DNA of 64,000 bases from Aureibaculum sp. 2308TA14-22 (lineage in GTDB: Bacteria; Bacteroidota; Bacteroidia; Flavobacteriales; Flavobacteriaceae). The notes beneath the pieces are model-generated. The model made no database searches, was not told where the DNA came from, and was given only the letters and a program-made list of their open reading frames with translations. The stretch lies in assembly GCF_040538665.1 (NCBI RefSeq), contig NZ_JBEWXT010000001.1:2816501-2880500 (forward strand), read 5' to 3'. Below, piece by piece: positions 18,840 to 27,374 of this stretch. The translations under genes were made by a program, and so were the position numbers. Positions within the stretch are counted from its first letter, which is position 1. Every line of letters begins with the position of its first letter.

Positions 18840-18867
18840 AGCTCTCTGTTTTACAGGGAGCTTTTTT
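18840..18867 (+). terminator. Terminator of blaI-blaR1
   Basis: The stem AGCTCTCTG/CAGGGAGCT (one G-U pair) with a five-base loop is followed by TTTTT, 27 bases after the BlaR1 stop. Confidence 0.85.
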
Positions 18868-18882
18868 GTTTAATTTTGTATT

Positions 18883-19041
18883 GTGAAGAAAAAGTTTTTC
18901 AAAATATTGGCTAGACTAAACAAATGGTTGCTACCTAGTTTATCAAAAAATGATTTTGATATGGATAAAGCCACCAAGGCACAATTGACTTTAATTGGTT
19001 GGCGGTATTATGTTACTAAAAACAGTTTAGATTCAGATTAA
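18883..19041 (+). CDS. Conserved 52-residue flavobacterial small protein
   Basis: A GTG-started ORF gives a 52-residue basic peptide beginning MKKKFFKILARLNKWLLPSL. A middle DMDKATKAQLTLIGWRYYVT and a short tail follow. I recall very similar short proteins in Flavobacteriaceae, some of them labelled SsrA-binding protein. That label is doubtful because the OB-fold of SmpB is absent. It starts 16 bases after the blaR1 terminator and ends 31 bases before the DUF2007 gene, and its composition looks coding. Function unknown. Confidence 0.6.
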   Translation: MKKKFFKILARLNKWLLPSLSKNDFDMDKATKAQLTLIGWRYYVTKNSLDSD

Positions 19042-19072
19042 ACTTTTGTATCTTTACTCAAAACCATCTCTT

Positions 19073-19312
19073 ATGGACGATAATTCAAAACATATAAAAT
19101 TCTTTACAGGTTCGTTAATTCAAATTCAACGTTTACAATTAGATTTAGACGACCAACAAATACCTTCTTTGGTAAAAAATAATTTTGAATCAGGCTTACG
19201 ATCAGGTTTTTATGGAGGTTCTCCATCTCAAGTACAATTGTTTATCTATCAAGAAGACCTAGAAAAAGCAAAGCCTATTCTTGAAAATTTCAAAACGGAT
19301 TTAGGACTTTAA
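19073..19312 (+). CDS. DUF2007-domain protein
   Basis: A 79-residue protein of the DUF2007 (putative signal-transducing) family. Its core is KFFTGSLIQIQRLQLDL, LVKNNFESGLRSGFYGG and PSQVQLFIYQEDLEKAKPIL. The domain resembles a ferredoxin-like alpha/beta fold of about 70 residues, so this is the whole protein. The ATG at 19073 was chosen over an upstream in-frame TTG at 19046 because the family starts just before the KxFTG stretch. Function not established. Confidence 0.8.
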   Translation: MDDNSKHIKFFTGSLIQIQRLQLDLDDQQIPSLVKNNFESGLRSGFYGGSPSQVQLFIYQEDLEKAKPILENFKTDLGL

Positions 19313-19375
19313 ATTTGTTGTCCATATTCTTTTATTAACTTAAAAAAAGAAATATATTTGCCTCCCATTAAAAAT

Positions 19376-19449
19376 GGCCTCGTAGCATAACTGAATAATG
19401 CACTTGATTACGGCTCAAGAGATTACAGGTTTGAATCCTGTCGAGGTCA
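19376..19449 (+). tRNA. tRNA-Arg (anticodon ACG)
   Basis: The 74 bases fold as a cloverleaf. Acceptor GGCCTCG pairs with CGAGGTC, D-stem GCAT with ATGC, anticodon stem CTTGA with TCAAG around loop TTACGGC (anticodon ACG), and T-stem ACAGG with CCTGT around TTTGAAT. The discriminator is A. CCA is not encoded, as is usual in this phylum. The D-loop lacks the usual GG pair. The ACG anticodon reads CGN arginine codons after A34 deamination. Confidence 0.88.
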
Positions 19450-19463
19450 CATAGAGCACAAAG

Positions 19464-19490
19464 TCCATTCCTCTTTTGGAATGGATTTTT
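19464..19490 (+). terminator. Terminator after tRNA-Arg
   Basis: The perfect eight-base stem TCCATTCC/GGAATGGA with loop TCTTTT is followed by TTTTT, 14 bases after the tRNA. Confidence 0.85.
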
Positions 19491-19501
19491 AGTTTTATGT
19501 A

Positions 19502-19624
19502 ATGTCAAAAGCAAAAGCTTTTGAAAGTGCAATAGAATTAAAAAACAATCGCTTTTGCGATTGGACTTTGTATTATAAAGATAGGAGTTTATTCAGGATT
19601 ATAAAATAATCCTATCGAGATCAC
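19502..19624 (+). other. Possible mobile-element remnant with partial tRNA-Arg 3' repeat
   Basis: A 35-codon ORF (ATG 19502 to TAA 19609) encodes SKAKAFESAIELKNNRFCDW. Its AKAFExxIxLK stretch faintly resembles the C-terminal part of GIY-YIG endonucleases. It is followed by AATCCTATCGAGATCAC at 19608-19624, which matches the tRNA-Arg 3' end (19434-19450) at 15 of 17 positions. A 10-bp inverted pair, ACAAAGTCCA at 19458-19467 and TGGACTTTGT at 19562-19571, also frames the segment. The layout suggests insertion next to a tRNA end, followed by decay. The endonuclease assignment is tentative. Confidence 0.4.
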
Positions 19625-19958
19625 TTCACTTACAAAATCACCCTCCTTATATTATTATCAACTAAAAAGAAGACGGTCAGGTAAATATGCTAAGTTTCTT
19701 TACACATGATTTCTTATTCTGAAAAGCCATCTACATTTTGTTCAATTAATTAGCTTGTTATTTTTTATTACAAATACATTTTATAAAACAAATATTTTTT
19801 AATTCTTCTTTATTAAGTCAATTCTAAACTTCTTTAAAAAGTAAAAAAACTGCTTTGGATGTTTAGTTGTATCCTTTTGAATTTTTAATGCTTCTAAGCA
19901 TATTAAATTTGTCTTTAAAATAAATATAATATTATTTTTTTTAACTAAAAAATTATAA
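19625..19958. other. AT-rich intergenic stretch, nothing recognised
   Basis: About 330 bases between the tRNA-associated remnant and the first susC promoter. It is strongly AT-rich. I see no ORF with family features, no good hairpin with a U-run and no further operator copies. It may carry upstream promoter elements. Confidence 0.5.
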
Positions 19959-20000
19959 TATATTTGGCGAACCAGTTTGGTTCACCAGTTTGGTTCACCA
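19959..20000 (+). promoter_or_regulatory. First susC promoter with triple tandem TGGTNNACCA operator
   Basis: The -7 box TATATTTG (19959-19966) runs directly into three decamers at exact 13-bp spacing: TGGCGAACCA (19965-19974), TGGTTCACCA (19978-19987) and TGGTTCACCA (19991-20000), each separated by GTT. The array ends 28 bases before the susC start. The same arrangement occurs at 44630, 49381 and 59030. It is a likely binding array for the GntR/FadR-type regulator encoded at 35138-35857, placed where it would block transcription initiation. Confidence 0.75.
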
Positions 20001-20028
20001 ATTAAATACTAACTTAAGTTAAATAATT

Positions 20029-23000
20029 ATGACGAAAAACAAAGTGAAATTAGTCAGGGCTTACTTTTTGATATTTCTGCTCTTTGCGGCAACAATTGTA
20101 AATGCTCAAGAAAGCATCACTGTTACTGGTACAGTAACAGATGCTAAAGATCAGACACCCATTCCAGGTGCAACTGTGTTAATTGTGAACACTACTAAAG
20201 GTGTAACAACAGATTTCGATGGGGTTTATGAAATTGAAGCAAATAAAGGAGATGTGCTTCAATTTTCATTTATTGGGTATGTTACTCAAAACGTTACCGT
20301 TTCAGATCAAACAACTATTAATGTGGTGTTAGTGGAAGATGCCGCAGAATTGGATGAAGTTGTCGTAGTTGGTTATGGTGCTCGTAGGAAAAGTGATGTA
20401 ACAGGTTCAGTTTCTTCTGTAAAATCGGATGAATTAACTGCTTTTCCAGTATTAGATGCTGAACAAGCACTTCAAGGACGTGCCGCTGGTGTAGTCGTAC
20501 AATCTAATAATGGTGGTGAGCCTGGTGCTCCTATTAGCATTTCTATTAGAGGTAATACCTCTATTAATGCAAGTAGTTCCCCGCTTATTGTTGTAGATGG
20601 TTTTGTAGGTGCTGCTATGCCCCAAGCAGGGGATATTGAATCCTTACAGGTTTTAAAAGATGCCTCTGCAACCGCTATTTATGGTTCTAGAGGATCTAAC
20701 GGTGTTATTTTGGTAACTACTAAAAAAGGTAGAAGTGGCAAATTAAATGTTGAATTAAATTCTACATATGCTGTTCAAAATACTGCAAATAGTTTAGATT
20801 TATTGAATGCAAGTGATTTTGTAGATTACCAAAACCAGATAAGAGCAAATCAAGGCAACACTACTCCTTTTCCTCAAGGATCAGCGGATATAGATTGGCA
20901 AGACGAGATTTATAGATCAGGTAGTACTCAAAATCATCAACTATCTTTTTCAGGAGGTTCTGAAAAAGTAAACTATTATGCTTCTGGTACTTATTTTCAA
21001 CAAGATGGTATTCTTGTTAATTCTAGTTATGAAAGAGTAAATTTCTTATCAAATTTAGATGCACAAGTAACCGATAAATTAAAACTGGGGCTTAATTTAA
21101 CTGGTGCGTTAAGTAAGAAAAATGGCGTTGCCACGCAATCAACAGGTGCAAACGGTGTTGGTGCTGGTGGTGATGATGTTGTGGCTTTAGCAATGCGATT
21201 TCCTTCTGACCAAGGCATTTTTAATGATGATGGATCCTTTTCAATAAACGATAGAATAGGGGATCAAGTTGATAATCCATGGGCTGTTGCCACTCAAAGG
21301 GATGATGACACAGAAACGGAAAGATTCAGAGCAAACTTTTATGCAAATTATGAAATTATAGAAGGCCTTACTTTTAAAACAACCTTTGGTTTAAGTAGTC
21401 GTAACGATTTTAGAGGACTTTATTTGCCTCGTACTTTGCAAGTTTCTGCTGGAGGTGTTGGCGGAAGAGCTATTATAACGGAAGATAAAACTAGAGGCAT
21501 CTTGAGTGAAAATTACTTAACGTATACTAAAGAAATAGGGAAAGGAGATTTAACTTTATTGGCTGGTTATTCGTATCAAAAAACAACTAGAAAAGGGTTT
21601 TATAGCGAAGGTACTGGAACTATTTCAGATTCTTTTTCTTACTACGGTTTATGGACTGCTACAACTTTAATAAACGGTCAGTCTGGTGATATTTATACAA
21701 ACGATACAGAAATCCAATCTCAATTTGGTAGGGTAAATTTTGATTGGGACGATAAATATTTATTTACTGCTACAGTAAGACGAGACGGAGCTTCTAACTT
21801 TGCTGAAAATGAAAAATATGCTATTTTTCCTTCAGCAGCTATAGGTTGGAAAATCTCTAATGAAAGCTTTTTACAAGACAGTGAAACCATTTCTAATTTA
21901 AAACTAAGAGCTAGTTATGGTGTTACTGGTAACCCATCAATTGGTGCTTACGAATCTTTAGCAAGCTTGGCGAGTATTTATGCCTCTAACAATGGTATAA
22001 CGGTACCAGCCGTTACACCAAACCAACCTTCTAACCCAGATTTAAAATGGGAATCGTCTTACCAAACAAACATTGGTTTAGATTTAGGGTTGTACAATAA
22101 TAGAGTATCTCTTTCTTTAGATTACTATAATATCGATACTAAAGATTTAATTATGATTGATAGAGGTCTACCGTGGTATTTAGGTTTCTACAATGATGAA
22201 ATATTAAAGAATGTTGGAGAGATTAACAATAAAGGGTTTGAAGTTTCTCTAAATACTAGAAATATTTCTAACGACAATTTTAGTTGGACTACAGATTTAG
22301 TTTTCGCTAAAAACAAAAATACGGTCGAAACCTTAATAAACGGTGATGATTATTTTCAAAATGGTGCTCCAAGTTATTTTAGTGTTAGCAACAATGCTAT
22401 CTTAAGAGAAGGTGAAGAAGTAGGGTTATTTTATGGATTTGATTATGCAGGTGTTTATCAAGGTGGTGCTTTACCAACTGGCACTGCTACCATAGCGGGT
22501 GGTGTAGCTGGTGACCCGTTATTTTTAGATATAGATAATAGTGGTGATATCACTAATGATGATAGACAAATTATTGGTAATCCAAACCCTGATTTCACAT
22601 GGGGTATTACAAATAGCTTTAGCTATAAAAACTTTGATGCAAACATCTTTTTTCAAGGTTCTCAAGGTGGCGAAATTTTTAACATGACAAATGTGCAGTT
22701 AGCAAATGGTGATGCTAATACTACTTACGATTATTTTAATAATGCGTGGACACCAACAAACACAGACACAGATCAACCTCGTGTAGGAAATAATAGCTTT
22801 AGAGAAATTTCTTCACGTTTTGTCGAAGATGGAAGTTATATTAGATTAAAAAATATAGCTTTAGGTTATAACTTTGCTCCTGAAGTGGTTGAAAAGTTTG
22901 GTATGGAAAAATTGAGACTGTCAGTAAGTGCACAAAACCTATTTACAATTACAGATTACTCTGGTTTAGATCCTGAAGTTAATTACTATGGCTCTGCTGG

Positions 23001-23097
23001 AAATAACAACACAGCGAGTAATACTGTTAGAGGTTTTGATTTTGGAAATTACCCAACGGTTAAATCGGTAAGTTTCAGCCTTAATTTAACATTTTAA
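20029..23097 (+). CDS. SusC/RagA-type TonB-dependent outer-membrane transporter
   Basis: A 1022-residue SusC-like protein. It has a signal peptide (about 1-27, ending VNAQ), a carboxypeptidase-regulatory-like beta domain (about 30-105, TGTVTDAKDQTPIPGATV), a TonB box region (DEVVVVGYG), a plug (about 120-230, LKDASATAIYGSRGSNGVILVTT) and a 22-strand barrel ending in FSLNLTF. With its SusD partner it imports oligosaccharides across the outer membrane. Its promoter carries the same operator as the alginate genes, so the substrate is probably alginate-derived or another uronic-acid polymer. It is distinct from the second SusC at 41231. Confidence 0.95.
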   Translation: MTKNKVKLVRAYFLIFLLFAATIVNAQESITVTGTVTDAKDQTPIPGATVLIVNTTKGVTTDFDGVYEIEANKGDVLQFSFIGYVTQNVTVSDQTTINVVLVEDAAELDEVVVVGYGARRKSDVTGSVSSVKSDELTAFPVLDAEQALQGRAAGVVVQSNNGGEPGAPISISIRGNTSINASSSPLIVVDGFVGAAMPQAGDIESLQVLKDASATAIYGSRGSNGVILVTTKKGRSGKLNVELNSTYAVQNTANSLDLLNASDFVDYQNQIRANQGNTTPFPQGSADIDWQDEIYRSGSTQNHQLSFSGGSEKVNYYASGTYFQQDGILVNSSYERVNFLSNLDAQVTDKLKLGLNLTGALSKKNGVATQSTGANGVGAGGDDVVALAMRFPSDQGIFNDDGSFSINDRIGDQVDNPWAVATQRDDDTETERFRANFYANYEIIEGLTFKTTFGLSSRNDFRGLYLPRTLQVSAGGVGGRAIITEDKTRGILSENYLTYTKEIGKGDLTLLAGYSYQKTTRKGFYSEGTGTISDSFSYYGLWTATTLINGQSGDIYTNDTEIQSQFGRVNFDWDDKYLFTATVRRDGASNFAENEKYAIFPSAAIGWKISNESFLQDSETISNLKLRASYGVTGNPSIGAYESLASLASIYASNNGITVPAVTPNQPSNPDLKWESSYQTNIGLDLGLYNNRVSLSLDYYNIDTKDLIMIDRGLPWYLGFYNDEILKNVGEINNKGFEVSLNTRNISNDNFSWTTDLVFAKNKNTVETLINGDDYFQNGAPSYFSVSNNAILREGEEVGLFYGFDYAGVYQGGALPTGTATIAGGVAGDPLFLDIDNSGDITNDDRQIIGNPNPDFTWGITNSFSYKNFDANIFFQGSQGGEIFNMTNVQLANGDANTTYDYFNNAWTPTNTDTDQPRVGNNSFREISSRFVEDGSYIRLKNIALGYNFAPEVVEKFGMEKLRLSVSAQNLFTITDYSGLDPEVNYYGSAGNNNTASNTVRGFDFGNYPTVKSVSFSLNLTF

Positions 23098-23120
23098 GAA
23101 ATATTATAAAAACATATAAA

Positions 23121-24659
23121 ATGAAAAAAACAAAATATATATTTTTATTGATACTAGGATTATCAATAATAGGATGTTCCGACTTAGAAGAAGAGCCTGT
23201 AGGGTTATTGTCTCCAGAAGGATTCTTCTCAACTCCAGAAGATATACAATTAGCTGTAAATGCTTCTTTTACGCATGCGATTAATGAAGAGGTTTGGGGA
23301 AGAAAACTATCTGTAGCACTAATGTTACGTTCTGATATGGTAAATCTTAATTCTACTCAAACAAGAAGGGTAGAGATGAATATGCATACTATTACAGGAG
23401 ATAATGAAATGGTATTTGATCCTTGGACAAGAATTTATCTAGGAATTGCTGCTGCCAATAACGCTATTGCAGGAGCTGAACAAGTAGATGCAGATGAGGA
23501 TGCTAAAAACCCAGTGATTGCACAAGCATATTTTGCAAGAGCATTTTATTATTTTCATTTGGTAAGACTATTTGGTGATGTTCCTTATTTAGATTCTCCT
23601 GTTTCTGATATAGATGCCGCTACTAATTTAAGTAATACTCCAGAAGCTGAAGTATACGAAAGAATTATTTCAGATTTGGAATATGCTGAGCAGTGGTTGC
23701 CGAATACAGTATCTACAAGAGCAACACCTTCCAAAGCAGCTGCAAAGTCATATTTAGCATTAGTATATTTAACGAGGGCGGGTAACAACTCGGGAAGTCC
23801 TGATTTTCAAATGGCTTATGATAAAGCCAAAGAGGTAATCACCAATAAAGGTACTTATGGAGTAGATTTAGATCCTGATTTTCAGACTTTATTTAATGCA
23901 AATAAAATTGACGGTTCACCAGAACCAATCTTTGTATTAGATTATAATAATAATGAAGCTCCTGATAATGCTTATGACCAAATAGCTCCTATGACGGGCA
24001 TAAGAGGTGATAATGATGGTGGAAATGGAGGTTGGTCGGTTGCAACTCCTACTATGGCTGTATACGATTCTTTTGATCCAGACGATTATAGAACACGTGT
24101 TAGTTTCCAAACAGAAGCTTTAATTAATGATACTACTGTAGATTATACAAATTTTCAGAGTAGTGGACACGAGCATGCTGTTAACGCACCATACATAGCT
24201 AAATATATACGCTTTCCTGGAGAATATGCCAGAGGAAATAAAAGAGCAACAAGTCATAATTACTCTATGATACGCTATGCAGAAGTATTGTTAATTGCTG
24301 CAGAAGCAGGTGTAGAAATAGGTGCTGTGGACGCTTTAGATCTTTTAAATGAAGTAAGAGGAAGAGCGAGAAATGGTGGTGAATCTACAAACGGAGGATA
24401 TGTAGCAGAAACTATTGCACCAAGTGCAGTTCCTGCGGACCTTACTTCAATAACTGTTGCTGATGTACTAGAAGAGCGTAGAATGGAATTTGCTTTTGAA
24501 TGTAAAAGATGGTATGACATTAAGAGAAGACAGTTAGGTGACCAAGTCTTTAGTGCTACTGGTTACGAAGGAGAAAAACCGGACTGGAATTCTTCTGTAG
24601 ATTACGATACACCAATACCACAAGATGAGATAGATAGAAATCCTAATCTTGCTAACTAA
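23121..24659 (+). CDS. SusD/RagB-family surface glycan-binding lipoprotein
   Basis: A 512-residue SusD-like lipoprotein. The signal LILGLSIIGC ends at a Cys near residue 19 and is followed by SDLEEEP, an acidic lipoprotein-export-type signal for surface display. It has the tetratricopeptide-like helices of the family (AQAYFARAFYYFHLVRLFGDVPY, SYLALVYLTRAG) and the C-terminal RRMEFAFECKRWYDIKRR block. It caps the SusC transporter 23 bases upstream and binds the incoming glycan. A terminator follows, ending this pair. Confidence 0.95.
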   Translation: MKKTKYIFLLILGLSIIGCSDLEEEPVGLLSPEGFFSTPEDIQLAVNASFTHAINEEVWGRKLSVALMLRSDMVNLNSTQTRRVEMNMHTITGDNEMVFDPWTRIYLGIAAANNAIAGAEQVDADEDAKNPVIAQAYFARAFYYFHLVRLFGDVPYLDSPVSDIDAATNLSNTPEAEVYERIISDLEYAEQWLPNTVSTRATPSKAAAKSYLALVYLTRAGNNSGSPDFQMAYDKAKEVITNKGTYGVDLDPDFQTLFNANKIDGSPEPIFVLDYNNNEAPDNAYDQIAPMTGIRGDNDGGNGGWSVATPTMAVYDSFDPDDYRTRVSFQTEALINDTTVDYTNFQSSGHEHAVNAPYIAKYIRFPGEYARGNKRATSHNYSMIRYAEVLLIAAEAGVEIGAVDALDLLNEVRGRARNGGESTNGGYVAETIAPSAVPADLTSITVADVLEERRMEFAFECKRWYDIKRRQLGDQVFSATGYEGEKPDWNSSVDYDTPIPQDEIDRNPNLAN

Positions 24660-24723
24660 GTCTTAATAAATTTAGTTACCTAAGGTATTAGGATAAGAAA
24701 ATATTATTTGAGTTAGTTGAATT

Positions 24724-24764
24724 AAAAGGCGTATATACTTGTAAAGAGTTATACGCCTTTTTTT
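24724..24764 (+). terminator. Terminator after the first susC-susD
   Basis: GGCGTATA (24728-24735) pairs with TATACGCC (24750-24757), extended by AAAA/TTTT and followed by a U-run. It separates susC-susD from the GH88 gene, so the two may be separate or partly read-through units. Confidence 0.85.
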
Positions 24765-24845
24765 ATTGACTAAAATTTACTTACATTTAAATGAAAATAT
24801 AAAAGAATCAAATATCCGCTTCAAAAATTTTAATTCTAGAACTAT

Positions 24846-26054
24846 ATGGGCAATAATCGGAAAAATCAAAATGTTTCAATAACAATACAATTATTACTCT
24901 GCATTACCTTATTTTTCACTTCTTGTAAAAATTCTACCAAAGAGAATAATGCGAATGAATCGATTGATATAGATTCACTCTTAGCAACAAGGTATCAAAA
25001 GATATTAGACTACCCTGTTAAAAAAGATGGTTTCCCTAGGAGCATGGATGCAAAAACTGGAGAAGTAAGAGAAGTACCTTCCAAAGATTGGTGCAGCGGA
25101 TTTTTTCCAGGCAGTTTATGGCAATTGTATAAACTGACTGATAATGATGTCTATAAAGAAAAAGCTACTAAATGGACTACCAATATGGAAGACCAAAAAT
25201 TCAATGGTGGTACCCATGATATGGGTTTTAAAATGTATTGCAGTTTTGGTGAAGGTTATGAAGTAACAAATAATGAAAGCTATAAAGATATTTTAATTAC
25301 TAGTGCAAATACACTGCTTACCCGTTTCAACAAAAATGTGGGTTCATTGCGGTCATGGGATTTTAATCAGGATATTTGGGAATTTCCCGTAATTATTGAT
25401 AATATGATGAATTTGGAATTGCTATTTGAAGCAACAAAAATATCGAGAGATAGTATCTATCATAAACTTGCAATAACGCATGCTAATACAACGTTAAAAA
25501 ATCAATTTAGGGCAGATAATAGTGCCAACCATGTAGTTGTTTATGATACTATTAACGGCAGTGTTAAAATGAAAGTTACCCATCAGGGAATAAACGATGA
25601 ATCCTCCTGGGCTAGAGGGCAAAGTTGGGCTATCTATGGATATACAATGGCGTATAGATATACTAAAAATCCTGCATACCTTGCACAAGCAGAAGCTACT
25701 GCAAAGTTTTTTATGGAACACCCTAATTTGCCTGAAGATGGTATTCCTTATTGGGATTTTAATCATCCTGATATTCCAAACGTACCCAGAGATGTTTCCG
25801 CAGCGACAATTATAACTTCTGCTTTATTTGAAATGCATAATTATACAAAAAACACAACCTATCTCGATTTTGCCAATAAGGTATTAAACACTTTGCTATC
25901 GACTAATTACCTCTTAGCTAAAGATATTGATGCACCTTTCATTCTAGATCACAGTACTGGAAATGGCCCTAAGGATGATGAAATGGATGGTCCAATTTCG
26001 TATGCCGATTATTATTTCCTTGAAGCTCTTTTGAGAAAAAAAGATCTTAAGTAA
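24846..26054 (+). CDS. GH88 unsaturated uronyl hydrolase, lipoprotein
   Basis: A 402-residue (alpha/alpha)6-barrel enzyme of glycoside hydrolase family 88, preceded by a lipoprotein signal (LLLCITLFFTSC). The two Asp residues essential in characterised GH88 enzymes are both in context: GGTHDMGFKMY (about 122-132) and PVIIDNMMNLELL (about 180-192). ARGQSWAIYGYTMAYRYT is also conserved. GH88 enzymes remove the 4,5-unsaturated uronic acid left at the non-reducing end by a lyase. The residues after Cys (KNSTKE) lack an acidic export signal, so it probably faces the periplasm. It is next to a lyase-family gene, which fits. Exact glycan uncertain. Confidence 0.88.
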   Translation: MGNNRKNQNVSITIQLLLCITLFFTSCKNSTKENNANESIDIDSLLATRYQKILDYPVKKDGFPRSMDAKTGEVREVPSKDWCSGFFPGSLWQLYKLTDNDVYKEKATKWTTNMEDQKFNGGTHDMGFKMYCSFGEGYEVTNNESYKDILITSANTLLTRFNKNVGSLRSWDFNQDIWEFPVIIDNMMNLELLFEATKISRDSIYHKLAITHANTTLKNQFRADNSANHVVVYDTINGSVKMKVTHQGINDESSWARGQSWAIYGYTMAYRYTKNPAYLAQAEATAKFFMEHPNLPEDGIPYWDFNHPDIPNVPRDVSAATIITSALFEMHNYTKNTTYLDFANKVLNTLLSTNYLLAKDIDAPFILDHSTGNGPKDDEMDGPISYADYYFLEALLRKKDLK

Positions 26055-26064
26055 ATGTATACTT

Positions 26065-27241
26065 ATGAAATACTCATATATCAAACTTATTCTTATATCA
26101 TTTATAAGCTTATTTTTTATAAATAGCTGCAATGACCAATTATCAAATTTTGACCTTGTTACCATTGAAAAAGAAAGGGTCTTAGAATTAGCAGATACTT
26201 ATTTCAATGTAAAACCCATAACCGTTGCAAATTTTGCTTGTGAGAGAAGTGCAGGAAGCATTAACGATTTTTATTCGGAGGGCGATTATTGGTGGCCAGA
26301 TCCAGGCAATCCCAATGGACCCTATATTAGAAAAGACGGCTTAACTAATCCTGAAAATTTTACTGAACATCGAAAAGCAATGATCCGGTTGAGTCAAATT
26401 TCGGGTTCTTTAGCTTCTGCCTATGTTATTACAAAAGACGAGAAATATGTAAATCAATTAATTCCTCACTTAAAAGCTTGGTTTATTGACGAGGCCACTA
26501 AAATGAATCCTAATTTATTGTTTGGACAAGCAATTATGGGTAAAGTTACTGGTCGAGGTATAGGTATAATTGACACTATTCATTTAATGGAGGTGGCCTT
26601 AGCCATAAAAGCAATTCAAGACTCAGCAGCTATTTCAAAAGAAAATAGTGCTCAATTAAAATCTTGGTTTAGCGAATATTTGATATGGCTTACCACCCAC
26701 GAATTCGGTATAAAAGAAAAAAATAATGGTAACAACCATAGCGTTTGCTGGGCTACACAAGTGGCTGTTTTTGCTGATGTGACAGATAATGATGAAATTT
26801 TAGAAGAATGTAGAACATTTTATAAAAACAACCTCTTGCCTAATCAAATGGATAAAAAAGGTGCATTTCCATTGGAATTAGCTCGTACAAAACCTTATTG
26901 GGTATTCTTTATTTAATTTAGACGCGATGACTACATTATGCCAAGTTTTATCTTCAAAAGATGATAATCTATTTAATTACCAAACCAAAGACGGAAAAAG
27001 TATTGGATTGGGTATCTCTTTCTTATTTCCTTTTATTGAAAATAAAGAGTCATGGCCATATAAACAAGATGTTATGTATTGGGAAGATTGGCCAGTAAGG
27101 CAACCTGCTTTGCTCTTTGCGGGTCTAGCTTTACAAAACAATGAATATTTAAATACTTGGCAGTCGTTAGATGCCAATTTTACTGAACAGGAAATCATAA
27201 GAAATATGCCTGTTAGGTATCCTTTACTTTGGATAAAGTAA
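26065..27241 (+). pseudogene. Alginate_lyase-family (PF05426, PL38-like) lipoprotein, frameshifted
   Basis: Two adjacent ORFs (26065-26916 and 26927-27241) are pieces of one gene. The first has a lipoprotein signal (ISLFFINSC) and family blocks YWWPDPGNPNGPY, LIPHLKAWF and NNGNNHSVCWATQVAVFA. It ends at ARTKPYW. Removing one T at about 26898-26899 restores ARTKPYGYSLFNLDAM and joins directly to TTLCQVLSSKD of the second ORF. The whole would be about 390 residues, the normal length. The second ORF lacks its own plausible start. The gene is a pseudogene or a base-call error. The family degrades alginate or glucuronan; the neighbouring GH88 fits such a product. Confidence 0.8.
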
Positions 27242-27374
27242 TTGTTTTAAATTAGGATCCATCTCATTCGAAAATATTACGATTTTATGATACTTTTTTA
27301 AAGTTTATACTTTTGAGTATCTAGGGAATAAATAGGAGTTGAATTATATCAACAACATCTTTATCAATAAAAAG

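Noticed and set aside
19046-19072. TTG start for the DUF2007 protein
   Set aside because: An ATG nine codons later starts at the conserved domain boundary and has a more usual start codon.
19965-20000. Short CRISPR-like or microsatellite repeat
   Set aside because: Only three 13-base units with a palindromic core at a promoter, and the same core recurs at other promoters. An operator array explains it better.
24763-24845. GntR-type operator before GH88
   Set aside because: I searched the gap by eye for TGGTNNACCA and found none. The gene may rely on read-through or a weak local promoter.
26927-27241. Separate 104-residue gene after the lyase ORF
   Set aside because: It has no independent start region and continues the lyase family exactly after removal of one base, so it is the 3' part of a frameshifted gene.
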